A DNA stretch of 6,290 nucleotides, taken from positions 1-6,290 of the forward strand of contig JAGXHD010000226.1 of NCBI GenBank assembly GCA_024636395.1. Direction: 5' to 3'. How positions within the stretch are numbered: the first letter of the stretch is position 1; each line of letters starts with the position of its first letter. The DNA comes from Sulfitobacter sp. (GTDB taxonomy: Bacteria; Pseudomonadota; Alphaproteobacteria; Rhodobacterales; Rhodobacteraceae). The notes under the pieces were generated by a model. That model was given only the letters and a program-made list of their open reading frames with translations, did no database searches and was not told where the DNA came from. Shown here piece after piece: positions 5,691 to 6,290 of the stretch. The position numbers were made by a program, and so were the translations under genes.

Positions 5691-6290
5691 GCGGCGGCGT
5701 CCCAACGGGCGGTATCGAGCGCGACAGGCAGCGCGATCAGAGTTTCCTCGACGCTGCGTGCGGTCAGAACCGCCCGGCGCGGCTCTTTCGGTGTGCCTGC
5801 ATGGTCCATGTACCAGCCCAGATGCTTGCGCGCGACGCGCAGGCCTAGCTTGGTGCCGTAGAAGGCCAGCATTGCGTCGTAATGTGCCAGTACCATATCG
5901 GTGAAGGCCGTACCGGTCGGCACATCGGGTGCCGGCGTTCCGTAAATATCATGGGCGATCTGGGCGAGGAGCCAAGGCCGCCCCTGAAGCCCCCGCCCGA
6001 TCATCACGCCATGTGCGCCCGATTGAGCCAGAGCCGCGCGGGCAGTTGCGGTATCGACGATATCGCCATTTGCGATCACCGGAATGTTGACCGCATCAAC
6101 AACCCCTCGGATCGCCGCCCAATCGGCGGATCCAGTGTAGAACTGACAGCGGGTGCGCCCGTGGATGGTGATCATTGTGATCCCCGCCGCCTCGGCGCGC
6201 GATGCGATGGGTGCCGCGTTGAGCATCTCGTCGTCCCAGCCGAGCCGCGTCTTGAGCGTCACCGGTATATCCACCGCCTCCACCACCGCC
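5687..6290 (-). CDS. dusB: tRNA-dihydrouridine synthase DusB/NifR3, C-terminal part (5' end outside window)
   Basis: Flavoenzyme that uses FMN and NADPH to reduce specific uridines in tRNA to dihydrouridine in the cytoplasm. The 200 visible residues cover the second half of the TIM barrel and the helical tRNA-binding domain. Seen directly, numbering from the first visible codon: a TLKTRLGWDD segment whose Lys13 corresponds to the FMN-contacting lysine of the family, IHGRTR around residues 42-47 with the conserved His43, IANGDI at 72-77, the phosphate-binding GVMIGRGLQGRPW at 94-106, and the C-terminal family motif RKHLGWY near 154-160. The catalytic cysteine lies in the missing N-terminal part. 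The reading frame is open to the window edge, so the start is upstream. The stop TGA overlaps the ntrB ATG. In Rhodobacter the gene at this place is called nifR3 and heads the ntrBC operon. The Dus-family call is firm. The DusB rather than DusA/C subgroup rests on motif similarity plus the neighbours. Confidence 0.95.
   Translation of the reverse strand, partial: AVVEAVDIPVTLKTRLGWDDEMLNAAPIASRAEAAGITMITIHGRTRCQFYTGSADWAAIRGVVDAVNIPVIANGDIVDTATARAALAQSGAHGVMIGRGLQGRPWLLAQIAHDIYGTPAPDVPTGTAFTDMVLAHYDAMLAFYGTKLGLRVARKHLGWYMDHAGTPKEPRRAVLTARSVEETLIALPVALDTARWDAAA

Overview
The window holds five genes, all on the minus strand and tightly packed, and reads as a well-known alphaproteobacterial nitrogen-regulation locus. 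In transcription order (right to left) it is dusB/nifR3 (3' part only), ntrB, ntrC, ntrY and ntrX (5' part only). This order, together with the high G+C content and an NtrC that lacks the sigma-54 contact loop, points to Rhodobacterales/Rhodobacteraceae (Rhodobacter-Roseobacter type). The family placement is inference from gene order and protein features. No species can be named.

Layout. 6290-5687: C-terminal 200 residues of a tRNA-dihydrouridine synthase, whose TGA overlaps the ATG of ntrB (ATGA). 5690-4479: NtrB, a soluble PAS histidine kinase with an unusual low-complexity tail of about 40 residues. 4475-3108: NtrC, a receiver-AAA+-Fis regulator, 3 bases downstream of ntrB with a strong Shine-Dalgarno. 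3107-3008: the only real intergenic gap (about 100 bp). It holds a candidate sigma-70-like promoter, a short perfect inverted repeat and iterated ATGTG motifs, but no intrinsic terminator. 3007-764: NtrY, a four-helix membrane sensor kinase. 771-1: NtrX, overlapping ntrY by 8 bases and running off the window after 257 residues, just past Walker B.

How the genes work together. From family knowledge, NtrB senses nitrogen status through PII-type proteins and phosphorylates NtrC. NtrY/NtrX is a paralogous pair with a membrane sensor, linked in alphaproteobacteria to nitrogen, redox and envelope control. Their adjacency allows cross-talk. The most notable sequence observation is that both response regulators keep Walker A and Walker B but lack the GAFTGA loop that bacterial enhancer-binding proteins use to contact sigma-54. 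For NtrC this matches the known Rhodobacter capsulatus case, where NtrC activates the housekeeping RNA polymerase.

I found no mobile element, CRISPR array, tRNA or rRNA, and no evidence of a previously undescribed system. The long plus-strand reading frames are antisense shadows of these genes.
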